Source: Engraulis encrasicolus (taxonomy: Eukaryota > Chordata > Actinopteri > Clupeiformes > Engraulidae). Taken from it: a DNA stretch of 64,000 nucleotides. Both the position numbers and the translations under genes were made by a program. The stretch spans positions 201,897-265,896 of the forward strand of contig NW_026945742.1 in NCBI RefSeq assembly GCF_034702125.1, read 5' to 3'. This document shows, one piece after another, positions 9,890-19,897 of this stretch (the first letter of the stretch is position 1; each line of letters opens with the position of its first letter). Below the pieces are notes generated by a model. The model was not told the origin of the DNA, made no database searches, and saw only the letters and a list, made by a program, of their open reading frames with translations.

Positions 9890-12800
9890 TCAGTCCTGGT
9901 AACGTTGAGGCACTTTTGGGGTACGCTGGGACCGCCTTACGGTCACCGGAACAGGATCAGGCGGCTCAGCTGGGTCTGACGGTTCAGGCGCTGGGTACGC
10001 CCCGAAACTGCTCTCCATCGGACCGATCTCCTCAGCTACTCCCTCAGGTTGCAGATCTGGAAGCCCCGCAGAGTAGCGAGGTCTCAGCTGGTCGCCGTGG
10101 CGCCGGTATTCTTGATCCGTTGCTTCCCCGTGGACCCTGTAGGACACAGGCCCCGACTGCTGGGTGATGACCCCAGGGATCCATCTTGGTGTGTCACCAG
10201 CAGTGTTTCGCAGGTAGACTTTCTCGTCAACGTCGAACTGCCTGTCCGACGCTTTTCTGTCATGTCCTTCTTTTTGCAGATACTGCTTCCTCCTCACTGT
10301 TTCTTGAATGTTTGGTTTCAGAAAGTCCAGCCGGGTTCTGACATGTCTTTTCAAAAACACATCAGCAGGCGACTGGCCTGTTGTGCTGTTGGGAGTTGTG
10401 CGATACCGCAGCAGGAAGTGAGAGACTTTGTCTTCAATGCTCAAGTCCTCTCCAGCCAGCTTTTTCATGCCAGCCTTGAACGTGGAGACATATCTCTCGG
10501 CTAAGCCGTTTGTAGCTGGGTGCCTTGGGGCACCGGTCGTGTGGAGAATTCCATTTCTCCTCGCGAACTGTTGGAACTCATCAGACATAAAGGTTGTTGC
10601 GTTGTCTGTGACAATCTGTTCAGGGACACCATAAGATGCAAAAAGTCTCTTTAGTCTGGTGATGGTTGCAGAGGAGGTTATTTGTGTCATTTTGTAAACC
10701 TCCAGCCATTTTGAGAATGCGTCAACTACAATCATGAACATGTGGCCCATGAATGGCCCGGCAAAGTCAATGTGAAGTCTTTTCCACACATCTCCTGGAA
10801 ACTCCCAGGGGTGCAGTGGCTCGTGGCGCGGCATGCCCTGCCCTAGCTGGCACGTTTCACAGTTTCTGCACATTTCCTCAATCTGCATGTCAATGTGTGG
10901 CCACCAGACATATTGGCGTGCAATTTCCTTCATTTTCACAATGCCAGGGTGCCCACTGTGGATTTCTTTAAGCACGGCAGTTCTGAGCTTCGCCGGCACT
11001 ATCACTCTTGTGCCCCAAAGCACACACCCCTGCTCCACAGAGAGTTCATCACGCCTTTTGTGGTATCCTTTCAGTTCTTCAGGAATGCATTTTGGCCACC
11101 CTTCCATGACGAATCTGTGCAGCTTTGAGAGCTCTGTGTCAGTTCTCGTAACCTTGGCAATCTGCTTTGCAGTTAGCGGCACACCCTCTAGGTGTTCACA
11201 TATCAATGCGTTGACGTAGGCGGATATTGTCTCTGTTCCAGCATCTTTGGTGTCTGATAGCGGCACACGAGACAACCCGTCAGCATTGCCATGCTTCTCT
11301 GACTGACGGTAAACAATGTGGTAGTTATATGCCGACAGTATGATGGCCCACCTCTGGATTCGGGCTGCTGCCATTGTGGGAAGCCCTTTATGTTCTCCGA
11401 ATAAAGTCAGTAATGGCCTATGGTCTGTGACCAGGTTGAATTGACGTCCCCAGAGGTATTGGTGAAATTTCTTAACACCGTACACAAGGCTTAGGGCCTC
11501 TTTCTCGATTTGTGAATACTTCTTCTCTGCTGGAGAGAGGGTACGAGAAGCATAAGCAATTGGATGCTCTTTTCCATCTGGTGTTGTGTGTTGGATTACA
11601 GCTCCAATGCCATAAGCTGAGGCGTCACATGCAAGGGTCAACGGCAGGCTCTGATCATAGTGCACTAGCACTTTGTCACTTGTCAGGAGTTCTTTACATT
11701 TGTTGAATGCATCTTGTTCAGCTTTTTTCCATTTCCATGTGACTTGCTCTTTCAGCAGACTGTAAAGTGGCGCTAGCACAGTGCTTTGCTGCGGCACAAA
11801 ACGGCCATAGTAGTTAACTAGGCCTAGGAAAGCCCGTAGTTCTTTCACATTGGCGGGTGCGGGTGCATTGTGTATTGCTCTCACCTTGTCTTCAGACGGG
11901 TACACCCCCTTTTCGTCCAGGACATGGCCCAGGTACTCGATTTGGGTCTTTCCAAACTCACACTTTGACTTTTTCACTCGCAGGCCGTTCTCTTGCAAGC
12001 GCTGCAGGACTCTGTCGAGGTTCTTCAGGTGTTCTGCCTCATCTCTTCCCGTTATGAGCAGATCATCAAGGTACACAACGACATTCAGGTCCTTCATCAG
12101 GCTCTCCATCACTCTCTGGAAAATGCTCACAGCAGAGTTAATGCCAAAGCAAAGTCTGTTATACACAAACAAGCCCTTGTGAGTGTTGATTGTTGTGTAT
12201 TTTTTTGAATCTTCGTCAAGGAGCACCTGCTGGTAAGCAGAGGCTAGGTCTATTTTTGAAAACAACTTGCCACCACTCAGCGTTGCCAGCACCTCTTCAA
12301 TGCGTGGCAGTGGGTATATGTCTGTGTTGGTTGCCCGGTTCACTGTTACCTTATAATCGCCACACAAGCGAATCTTGCCATCTCTCTTGACCACAGGAAC
12401 GACAGGAGCGGCCCATTCACTGTGCTTCACAGGACTGATGACGTTTTCTTTTTCCAGTCGTTGTAGCTCGTCTTCCACTCGTTCCTTCATTGCGAATGGC
12501 AAGGGGCGGCTTTTGTGGAACTTGGGTGTGGCGTCAGGCTTGACAGAGATTGTGGCTTTAATTTCCTTTAATGTTCCTAATTCATCTTTGAAAACGTCAT
12601 TGTATTTTTCTAACACCTCAGGTATTGACTTGGGTGCTGGGGGCTGTTTTGCATTTTTACTGACCATTTTAATTGTTTTCCAGTCTAACTTGATGCTTTC
12701 AAGCCAATTCCTGCCACAGAGTGCAGGTCCATTGCCTTTCACTACAAGCAATGGCAAGTCAGCAGTCTGATCTCCATAGGTCACTTTTGCCACGAATTGC

Positions 12801-13807
12801 CCTCTCACTGGAATTACCTGGCCAGTGTAAGTCTTTAACGCAACGTTGCTGCCGCCTAGTGGCACATCAGGGAATGACTCTTTGTACATCGCCTCCGATA
12901 TTATGCTGACTGCAGCTCCGGTATCTATCTCCATTGGCACATTTCTCTGGTTAATGGCAAAGTTCACTTTGAATGCATGTTTGTCTGTTGCATTTACACA
13001 GAACAATTCCCCCTCCTCTTCTGCCATCACGTAGCTTGCCACTTTTTGTTGATTTCTATTTTGCCTTCCATCCTTCTCTCTCGCGGCAGGCTGGCCACCT
13101 CGGCATGCTCTCTGAATATGACCGACTTTATCACATTTGTGGCATTTGGCAGTTTTAAAGTAGCATTCACTTGGGCTATGATTCTGTCCTTTGCATCTAT
13201 AGCACGCTGCCTGCGTCGATGGAGAAGGCTTTTGCCCTTCAATTACCTTGTGCACAGAAGATGCAGACGGTGCCTCACTTTGTCTCAGCTGTCGTGTGTC
13301 GCGGTGGGCTGCTTCCATGTTAATTGCGATCTCTTGGGCTCTTGCAAACGTTAGCTCATCTGTGGAAAGCAGCTTGCGTTGGCACGCTTCATCACGAATC
13401 CCACTGACAAACCCGTCTCGCAGAGCCTCATCCAGCCTATCCCCAAAGTCACATCTAGCAGCTAGCTGTTTCAGATCAGCAGCAAACTGGGCTACAGTCG
13501 CGTCATTCTTCTGAACACATCGTCGGAATCTGAATCGCTCGGCTATGACCAGTGGTTTCGGTTCATAGTAATCAGACAGAATTTCCACGATTTCATCAAA
13601 AGTCTTATCCCTTGGTTTGAGAGGCTGAACTAAATTTCGTAGCAGTCCGTATGTAGAAGCACCAACAGAGCTTAGCAGAGTAGCTACCTGTTTTTCGTCC
13701 TCAACACCATGTGCTTCGAAAAAAAGTTCCATTCGCTCGACGTACGCTGTCCATTGTTCCTTCTCCGGATTAAACTCGTCCGGTTTGGCGAAGTTGGCCA
13801 TCTTCAC
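9890..13807 (-). CDS. Gag-Pol polyprotein of the Ty3/Gypsy element
   Basis: A single 1305-codon frame encodes capsid-like Gag and all Pol enzymes without a frameshift. Domains in order (residues): capsid-like region about 10-170; two CCHC zinc knuckles 202-215 and 222-235 (CYRCKGQNHSPSEC, CHKCDKVGHIQRAC); aspartic protease with DTGA at 295-298; reverse transcriptase about 430-630 with YLDD at 579-582; RNase H from about 722 with CDAS 727-730; integrase HHCC zinc finger 950-986, then a DDE core with D1013, D1068 and the Glu of GLAERY at 1104; and a GPY/F-like module near 1207-1225. No chromodomain is visible. The general form (two knuckles, one frame) recalls the Mag/K02A2.6-like clade, an inference. 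All catalytic motifs look intact. The start lies 41 bases from the 5' LTR. A second in-frame Met is at codon 3. Confidence 0.97.
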   Translation of the reverse strand: MKMANFAKPDEFNPEKEQWTAYVERMELFFEAHGVEDEKQVATLLSSVGASTYGLLRNLVQPLKPRDKTFDEIVEILSDYYEPKPLVIAERFRFRRCVQKNDATVAQFAADLKQLAARCDFGDRLDEALRDGFVSGIRDEACQRKLLSTDELTFARAQEIAINMEAAHRDTRQLRQSEAPSASSVHKVIEGQKPSPSTQAACYRCKGQNHSPSECYFKTAKCHKCDKVGHIQRACRGGQPAAREKDGRQNRNQQKVASYVMAEEEGELFCVNATDKHAFKVNFAINQRNVPMEIDTGAAVSIISEAMYKESFPDVPLGGSNVALKTYTGQVIPVRGQFVAKVTYGDQTADLPLLVVKGNGPALCGRNWLESIKLDWKTIKMVSKNAKQPPAPKSIPEVLEKYNDVFKDELGTLKEIKATISVKPDATPKFHKSRPLPFAMKERVEDELQRLEKENVISPVKHSEWAAPVVPVVKRDGKIRLCGDYKVTVNRATNTDIYPLPRIEEVLATLSGGKLFSKIDLASAYQQVLLDEDSKKYTTINTHKGLFVYNRLCFGINSAVSIFQRVMESLMKDLNVVVYLDDLLITGRDEAEHLKNLDRVLQRLQENGLRVKKSKCEFGKTQIEYLGHVLDEKGVYPSEDKVRAIHNAPAPANVKELRAFLGLVNYYGRFVPQQSTVLAPLYSLLKEQVTWKWKKAEQDAFNKCKELLTSDKVLVHYDQSLPLTLACDASAYGIGAVIQHTTPDGKEHPIAYASRTLSPAEKKYSQIEKEALSLVYGVKKFHQYLWGRQFNLVTDHRPLLTLFGEHKGLPTMAAARIQRWAIILSAYNYHIVYRQSEKHGNADGLSRVPLSDTKDAGTETISAYVNALICEHLEGVPLTAKQIAKVTRTDTELSKLHRFVMEGWPKCIPEELKGYHKRRDELSVEQGCVLWGTRVIVPAKLRTAVLKEIHSGHPGIVKMKEIARQYVWWPHIDMQIEEMCRNCETCQLGQGMPRHEPLHPWEFPGDVWKRLHIDFAGPFMGHMFMIVVDAFSKWLEVYKMTQITSSATITRLKRLFASYGVPEQIVTDNATTFMSDEFQQFARRNGILHTTGAPRHPATNGLAERYVSTFKAGMKKLAGEDLSIEDKVSHFLLRYRTTPNSTTGQSPADVFLKRHVRTRLDFLKPNIQETVRRKQYLQKEGHDRKASDRQFDVDEKVYLRNTAGDTPRWIPGVITQQSGPVSYRVHGEATDQEYRRHGDQLRPRYSAGLPDLQPEGVAEEIGPMESSFGAYPAPEPSDPAEPPDPVPVTVRRSQRTPKVPQRYQD

Positions 13808-13833
13808 TCACTGCTCACTACAGTCACTTTTCA

Positions 13834-13844
13834 CCTCGTCGCCA
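13834..13844 (-). other. Primer-binding-site-like sequence
   Basis: Read on the - strand, TGGCGACGAGG begins four bases after the end of the 5' LTR. It opens with the TGG that pairs with a tRNA CCA end. I did not assign the tRNA. Confidence 0.6.
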
Positions 13845-13848
13845 ATTA

Positions 13849-14025
13849 TGTGGTGTATTAATGATGAGACGCTTTGCACGCAAAACCACATTTATGTAGT
13901 ACTTGGTTAAACATCATTACAATATGCCAACCTTGGCTCACGTTCAGGCGCATCTGTCTAGGCATGCGCATATCACATAGAACATGGGAATAACTACGGA
14001 GAGCCCATAAGCTCAATATACCACA
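13849..14025 (-). promoter_or_regulatory. 5' LTR of the Gypsy element (promoter-bearing)
   Basis: 177 bp, identical by eye to 9460-9636. By family rule it contains the element's promoter and polyadenylation signals. The U3/R/U5 limits cannot be placed from sequence alone. Confidence 0.95.
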
Positions 14026-14063
14026 ACCATATACCATAAGCCATTTTAATTCGGGTTTCTCCT

Positions 14064-14526
14064 TTAAAGGGACACTGTGCAGGAAATGGTCAAAAAAGGT
14101 ACTGCAACTATGCTGCTCATTGAAACTGGGCTGCCTATTGCCAAATTTGATATTTACATGAAAGTTTACCAAGTAATAAACAGATATTTTCTAGTATGGT
14201 TCAAGAACAGTCATTTTTGGAAATTCAAAATGGCGGACCATGGAGAAGATCCCCCTTTTCAGTATTCTAAGTATTCATTATGACTGGAAAAATTCAATTT
14301 TTCATACATGAAAAGAGGGATCTTCTCCATGGTCCGCCATTTTGAATTTCCAAAAATAGCCATTTTTAGCTGCAAAAATGACTGTACTTGGACCATACTA
14401 GAAAGTATTTGCTTATTACTTAGTAAACTTTCATGTAAATATCAAATTTGGCAATAGGCAGCCCAGTTTCAATGCAGCATAGTTGCAGTACCTTTTTTGA
14501 CCATTTCCTGCACAGTGTCCCTTCAA
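14064..14526. mobile_element. Palindromic (foldback) MITE beside the Gypsy element
   Basis: The left arm (from 14064, TTAAAGGGACACTGTGCAGG) and right arm (to about 14526) are reverse complements over about 200 bp each. Matching blocks are GGTACTGCAACTATGCTGC, GATATTTACATGAAAGTTTA and AAAATGGCGGACCATGGAGA. TTAA on the left and TCAA on the right could be a decayed TTAA target duplication. There is no coding capacity. Confidence 0.8.
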
Positions 14527-14760
14527 CAATGGGGGAAATTACTTTTTCACTCAGGCTCATGCAGATTTGGGTGGCATTTTCCTCTTAACAACTAAAATTA
14601 TCACTGAAACAGTGGATTTTATGTTTACTTGTTTAATGGTTAAATTTGTTTTGGTTTGTTGTTTTTTGCTTGATTAAGTGTGACAAAGGTGCAATAAATA
14701 AATAAATAAATAATAATAATCAGTCAGGGGCCAAATACTTTGGCACAGCCCTGTACTGCA
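14527..14760. mobile_element. Possible Tc1/mariner terminal remnant
   Basis: Phrases such as AAATTACTTTTTCACTCAGG and GGCCAAATACTTTGGCACAG resemble the terminal regions of fish Tc1-like elements. There is no transposase and no clear paired ends. Low certainty. Confidence 0.25.
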
Positions 14761-15189
14761 TTCTTCAGGAGATGAAACTGGCATATCACAACATGACATT
14801 CATAAGAAGCTGAAACTATGTATCACAATATTTATACAAATCTGACACTTATTATTTCATAACCATTATTTATTTTAAAAAAGAGAGAGCAAAGGGGCAT
14901 ATCACACCATAGCATTAAGATAAGATGAGAACTTTATTGTTATACACGTTGTCTCTGTGTGTACATGTGTGTATATACTGCAGACACACACACACACACA
15001 CGCCATATTTTCTGTAAGAGGATAAAAATCCACATTTAAAAATATACACACACGTGTCAGTCACTAGCACTTTAGGAGAACTTTGGCTGAATGAAATGCA
15101 TTATGTATTTATACTAATAATTGTCTTTTTGTGTGTGTGTGTGCATATTTCATATTTGTATTATTGCTCAAAATGCCAAGTAAAACACA

Positions 15190-15491
15190 TCAGAAGCTAC
15201 ATTTTTATTACAAAACGATTATGAAACAGTGAACACCACAATTCTTACAGGGCAAGTGTATCACAGGTGAAGACATTCTTACACAGATAAAACAGGGATA
15301 ATTGTTACACAGATTAAGACAGGGCCATTCTACTGGGCAAGTCCAGGGGTTTCCACATTTGTTTCCATTTGTTAGTCTAGGTGTGCAGGTCATGTGTGAT
15401 CATCATGGGAAACGCTATGCGTATATGAGATCTGATACAACTGCCCCAAAAATACAAAGGTAAAGGCAGGAGTGATTCTCACAGGTCATCG
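15190..15491 (-). other. gbp: 3' UTR and poly(A) signal of the GBP-CARD gene
   Basis: After the TAA stop (15492-15494) the - strand runs about 285 bp to an AATAAA at 15209-15204. No other recognisable element intervenes, so this is the likely 3' UTR. The cleavage site would lie near 15185-15195. Confidence 0.6.
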
Positions 15492-15754
15492 TTAGAGGTC
15501 CAGAGTAGAGAGCAGGTCCTCATAAAGGTAGGGGTCCAGTTCCTGCAGCACCTGGAGCATGATCTTGCAGGCCATCTCTCCCTTCCTGTAGATCATGTCC
15601 AAAAGTGACCTCACCTTGTCCTGAGATGTGTCCCACGCCAGGACATTCGCATACTCCTCCTGGTTTATCACATTCGCACGCAGAAGACAGTCCAGTATGG
15701 GGGACAAGTACGTCATCCTCTGGATGAGGGATGACCGCACCCTGAACAGGAGAT
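15492..15754 (-). CDS. gbp: CARD-encoding terminal exon of a GBP-family gene
   Basis: The acceptor TTTGTGTTCAG ends at 15755, and the exon gives 86 residues plus a TAA stop. From the start, LLFRVRSSLIQRMTYLSPIL, then DCLLRANVINQEEY (helix 2-3), TSQDKVRSLLDMIYRKG (helix 4) and an acidic last helix match the six-helix death-fold CARD of fish ASC, caspase-1 and NLRP1-like proteins. CARDs mediate homotypic binding to inflammasome adaptors and caspases. The exon enters after one base of a codon, exactly the phase left by the coiled-coil exon at 24626. This makes it the C-terminus of the GBP gene. C-terminal CARDs are known in some fish GBPs (zebrafish Gbp3/Gbp4 type). An independent CARD gene using an unseen 5' exon remains possible. 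Confidence 0.83.
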
Positions 15755-15918
15755 CTGAACACAAACCACAGGGTCACGTATGTGAGTACATACAGTATCA
15801 GCATCGGCCACACGAGCAGACCACACGGTCTGCACACCAAAACCAATAGATGTTCTGTGTATATTTTATTCAGCACATCCAAAGAGCGTGTGAGCCAGGA
15901 CCCAAATTTTCACATATT

Positions 15919-16369
15919 GGTATCACCTGGGGTGGCAAAGTCTATCAATGTTTTTTGTAATCCTCCATGCCTGAGGGACATATGATATAGCAATCATAAG
16001 GATTTGACCCACCCTCCTACTGTCTTCTGCATCAATCTAACCTTGCATTATATTGCTGAAAAAGTGTACGACGGATACATTTTGACCTATATAATTCATA
16101 GGAAAGTACATTATCCATCAAAACTGTATATTTTTAAACTCCCCAAGGTGTCTACATGTGATATAACATCAATAAAGACATATCCAATCATCACAGACAC
16201 TTGCATACACCTACATCCATATATAGGCATATATTGCGAAATGTACTGGGTATCATTATAAAAGTAAGTAAAAATATAAGAAAGCTACCACTTCTAGAGG
16301 GCCATCATACCAAATAATGTCCCTCAGGCATGGAGGATTACAAAAAACATTGCCATCCTAGGTGATACC
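15919..16369. mobile_element. MITE with about 60-bp terminal inverted repeats
   Basis: The left end (GGTATCACCTGGGGTGGCAA, then AATGTTTTTTGTAATCCTCC and ATGCCTGAGGGACAT) is the reverse complement of the right end 16300-16369. The internal 300 bp are AT-rich and non-coding. It lies in the last intron of the GBP-CARD gene. Confidence 0.75.
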
Positions 16370-16414
16370 AACTTCTGCTACTAGTATTAGTTTATGGGTG
16401 TGCATATTTATACA

Positions 16415-16765
16415 CCATGTTGAAGGAGCACTCCTGCCAATTTCAACATGCTGTTGTATTGCTCACGCTACCCTTGACTTGCCAGAACCCGGTGATGCTG
16501 CATTTTTTTTGGCTCAACCCTGTCCGAGATATGAGCTATTCTAATGGGGGCAGGTGTTTGTTGATATTTTAAAAAATCTTAACAAAGGCCTACTCCAAAT
16601 ATTTAAGGTATCACTGTTTGCTAGTTGTCTGCTGATGTTGCTAAACTTTTTGGATGTTTTTGGGAATAAATCAAGACGTGTTTTTTGTATTATTTTTTAT
16701 AAAAGGTAAATAAACACCTGCCCCCATTATAATGACCAGGAACTTGGAAAAGGCTGAAGAAGAAA
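16415..16765. mobile_element. Foldback MITE copy (same family as 50248-50600)
   Basis: CAATTTCAACATGCTGTTGT starts the copy. Inverted arms GGGGGCAGGTGTTT (16545-16558) and AAACACCTGCCCCC (16713-16726) surround a core containing GCTAGTTGTCTGCTGATGTT. The same blocks occur at 50262-50600, with the centre inverted. Confidence 0.65.
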
Positions 16766-16789
16766 CAAATATATATATATTTTTTTCCC

Positions 16790-16882
16790 CTCAATTGCAT
16801 TGTACAAGATTATAGTTCAGATTATTTGTCTCTCCGTCATTTGAACAGGAGTGTGTAGACTTTTTATAGCCACTGTATGTTC
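16790..16882. mobile_element. Tc1/mariner terminal inverted repeat remnant
   Basis: TGTGTAGACTTTTTATAGCC followed by ACTGTA is the inward reading of the common fish Tc1 end TACAGTGGCTATAAAAAGTC. Only one end is visible. Confidence 0.45.
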
Positions 16883-17824
16883 CATTACTCAGATAACTGT
16901 CAAGATGAGAAACCTCAGGATTTGAAATCTTTGAAATGATTACTCTCATAATTATAGAACAATTGTGGATGCGTAAGATTACATCTCTGGGTCAGATGGC
17001 CACCAGGGGCTACCCAAGGGCTATAGTCTAGTCGTGATTTCATGGACCCGGAAATGTAGAGTACCCTAAAGTTTTATTTCAGAAATATCATCTATGGGCC
17101 TAATGGATTTAGCTTGGTTGCCCAAAGTTGTACTTGCAGCAATTTTCATAATTAGCATAAATAAGGTAAGACTAGGTGAATAGGCTACAAATTGTAAATA
17201 ATATATATTACCATGAGACTTTATTAGTTGATTACTGATGATGAGAGAAGAAAAAATGTTTTGGATGTTTATTTGTATTTTGATGTTTAGATATGCAAAT
17301 GAGGGCATAAATCATCAATTATGCCCTAATTTACATACACACCAAATCACCTTCGTATGGTAAACCCAGGTTCAAAGCATGTATACTTGGAGGTTGAGTT
17401 GGTGAAAAACCTTTGAGGGACCTGGTCAAAACAATCTGGCTGATTCACCACTTGAAATGGGAAGCATTTTACATTATGGGCACCAAAAAAAAAGAATTTT
17501 AGCCACCTCTTTCTATTAATGTGGAGTAACTGGAAATATACAATAAAGATACATAAAAATGACGGGGTCAAAAACAATCAGAGAAAACCCTGGGTAAGCC
17601 TTTTGGATAAACCACTAGAAGCTGCTATTGAGTTGAAAGTCTTTGTTTACATCACAAAGCTACACAGCATTGCATACCTCGTTTTAACATCTCACGTTAT
17701 TTAAGTCTGTATCATCAGTTTGATTGGGGAAAAGGTTTATTGTTTGGTGGTGCATCTTGTCTAAAACTAGAATCTATAAATGTGTGTGTGTGTGTGGTTC
17801 CTGTGTGGCACCATATTGGTATAC

Positions 17825-17951
17825 CTTTGCTCGACATCCCTCTTGGCAACCTCTTGGCCCTGCTGGCCCTGCCAAAAACAGTGCGGTGTGATGGTCCTTG
17901 GAATGCTGCTTCCTGGACATCGCTGTAATCTTCCGCTTCGTCCCAGGGTGA
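17825..17951 (-). CDS. Candidate linker exon of the GBP-CARD gene (weak)
   Basis: On the - strand a CTCTCATAG acceptor (ending at 17952) and a GTATAC donor (17824) bound 127 bp. They are open in the frame SPWDEAEDYSDVQEAAF...RGMSSK and end after one base of a codon, matching the entry phase of the CARD exon. It would need an upstream exon ending in phase 0, and the 24626 exon ends in phase 1. No domain is recognisable. This may be an accidental open stretch. Confidence 0.22.
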
Positions 17952-18345
17952 CTATGAGAGGAGGGAATAACAATAAAACAGTATAGACATTTATGTATTG
18001 GGAGCCTTAAATGGTGGGAGGTAAACATGGGCTAATCACGCGGAGTTTTAAATTGCCTGCTTGCACTGATTATCTGACCAAGGAACAGGTGTGACGTGGG
18101 AAGGAACGACCCGTAGCCCGTGCAGACAGGTAGGGAAAGACGGCTGGACCTGCACGCATAAAGATCGAGAACCGGCGACCAGCGACTCAGAGGGAGCGGA
18201 TGCTCGATGGAGGTCTGGTCTGCGGCCCGAGAACGGAGGAAATGCCATGGAGGAAACTCAATACGTTAAGTGTTTTGTCATGCAATCTGTTACCTGGTAG
18301 GGCTGTAACCATATTGTATCGAACTGAGAAATCGTGATACACAGC

Positions 18346-19311
18346 CAGTGTTTCCCATACATTGAGGAAACTATGGCGGCCCGCCATAGTTTAAATTTGG
18401 CCGCCATAGTTTCGAAAATGTAAAAAAAAAAAAAATTTTTTTTTTTTTAAATTAATTAATTTTTTTTTTTTTACGATTTCCGTTTTTGTTAAAAACGATT
18501 TGAATTACGATTTCCTTCGCATTTTCCTCCTGGAGTAAATACATCCCATAGAGAAAACCACAAGTGCTTGAAAGACAGAGGGATCAAAAGCCTTGTCAAG
18601 TTGTTAAGGGACAGTTGGGATGAGTTTACTAACACTCCCCAGGCTTTGTTTTACAGTTGTAATGAGTTAGGTGACAGACCCTCATTGACACGGCAGAGGA
18701 GACATCGGGCTGCATGAATGTGTAATGAATGTGAATATAGACATAAATGTGTAATATGTTGTTCAGCCCTTTTAATGGGAGGAATTTTGAAAAACTGGCC
18801 CTGTGACCAGCACCCCTCATGTAGAATGTGTACGCCTATATGTGTGTGGGGAAAAGGCGCAGCCTACCCTCTTAGACCCTTTTTGTCTATGCGTTAACAA
18901 TTTCATAGTATACTACTCTTAAATTCTTATCTCTGCTCCTATTTTGTTTTATTATTTTATTCATTACATAGACCCCTGCATGAGGGACGAATGAAACTGT
19001 GTTGTAAACAGAAATGATTCACGGTACTGCATTTTTAAAAAAAAAATATATAAATGACAATGTACTACTAGTATCATGTGTAAAATTTTATGTAGCCTTT
19101 CTCAAAATATAAATGGCTGAAATGCAGGCCTAGGCCTATAGTTTCTCCATGCGCCAATGTCATACTGTACTCATTGTTTTGCCATTTTGCATTTACACTG
19201 CGTGAATACACCCCCCCCCCCCAAAGGCCCGCGTGAAAAGACCCCCCCCCCCCCCAAAAAAAAAAATCCCGGCTGCCCCCATAGTTTCCAAAATTTCTGT
19301 GGGAAACACTG
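18346..19311. mobile_element. hAT-like non-autonomous element (CAGTGTTTCCC ends)
   Basis: The left end CAGTGTTTCCCATACA and the right end TTTCTGTGGGAAACACTG are inverted. ACAGC flanks both sides (18341-18345, 19312-19316), shorter than the 8 bp expected for hAT. Sub-terminal CATAGTTTCSAAAA copies, poly-A/T runs and C9-15 runs fill the inside. No transposase. Confidence 0.6.
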
Positions 19312-19314
19312 ACA

Positions 19315-19560
19315 GCGTTATGGCCATCTGAAAAGTACATTTCACTACCAACACAAGTCAGATGGCTGAGCTAGAATGGCCGTCATGTGTGGATGTTCGG
19401 CTTCTGTTGACGGACAGATCTGTGGTTAGACCTGTATTCAAGTAGCCTTACACTACATGATTGTAACGAACACCTGACTACAAGGTGTTATGGTCATCTG
19501 AAAAGTACATTTCACTACCCAGCCAAGCCAGATGGTTGATCTAAAATGGCTACAAGACAC
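19315..19560. repeat. Two direct copies of a dispersed about 80-bp repeat
   Basis: CATCTGAAAAGTACATTTCA followed by CTAC, and about 40 bases later an AAATGGC- or GAATGGC-type block, occurs at 19324 and 19495. A third copy lies at 63503. Confidence 0.75.
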
Positions 19561-19798
19561 ATCTCCTCTCCTCAGCAGAGCAGGTGACCGCACTCCATAC
19601 AAGCCCTGGCATCAACGTCCTCTACCTAGAGACCAGAGCTGGGGTGACGATGCTGGAACATGGGCAGTTTAGCTATCGTCAACAACAGAGATTCTTAGCT
19701 TTGAGTAAATACAAATTCTGTTCAAAACTACTCTTGTGTCATGCTTGGTGGCGTACTGCTTGCTCCTCAGGGTGGTAGTTGGTAACCCCACCTGTGAC

Positions 19799-19890
19799 CT
19801 GCTTTCCATATGCACTGCCCTTCACATTTCAGGTCCAGCTCAAAATACTCTTCTGGGTTCTCCTTGAAAACCTCAAAGAAGTCTAGAGGT
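19799..19890 (-). CDS. Candidate exon, possibly the end of a FIIND domain
   Basis: On the - strand a CTCACAG acceptor is followed by 92 bp open as PLDFFEVFKENPEEYFELDL..CIWKA. The exon ends with one base of a codon before GTCACA. That phase fits the CARD exon directly. The alternating hydrophobic pattern and closing xIWKA recall the last strands of FIIND (ZU5-UPA) domains, which precede the CARD in NLRP1-like proteins and in some fish GBPs. The needed upstream phase (2) was not found, so either another exon is missing or this is a relic. A hAT element lies directly against its acceptor, so it may be dead. Confidence 0.38.
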
Positions 19891-19897
19891 CTGTGAG

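Larger units (their letters stand above)
9460..14025 (-). mobile_element. Complete Ty3/Gypsy LTR retrotransposon (young)
   Basis: This 4566-bp element is bounded by two 177-bp LTRs (TG..CA ends) that look identical base for base. It is flanked by the 5-bp target duplication ACCAT (9455-9459 and 14026-14030). It is transcribed on the - strand, so the 5' LTR is at 13849-14025. A primer-binding-like site, a polypurine tract and one uninterrupted gag-pol frame are all present. No envelope frame is seen. Identical LTRs and an open frame indicate a very recent insertion, possibly still mobile. It sits downstream of the GBP-CARD gene's 3' end. Confidence 0.97.

Noticed and set aside
9916..13514. Many open frames on the + strand across the Gypsy element
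   Set aside because: They are antisense shadows of the 1305-codon gag-pol frame.
15520..15882. An alternative longer - strand frame overlapping the CARD exon
   Set aside because: It is a different frame with low-complexity, non-CARD sequence. The CARD frame has the acceptor and domain match.
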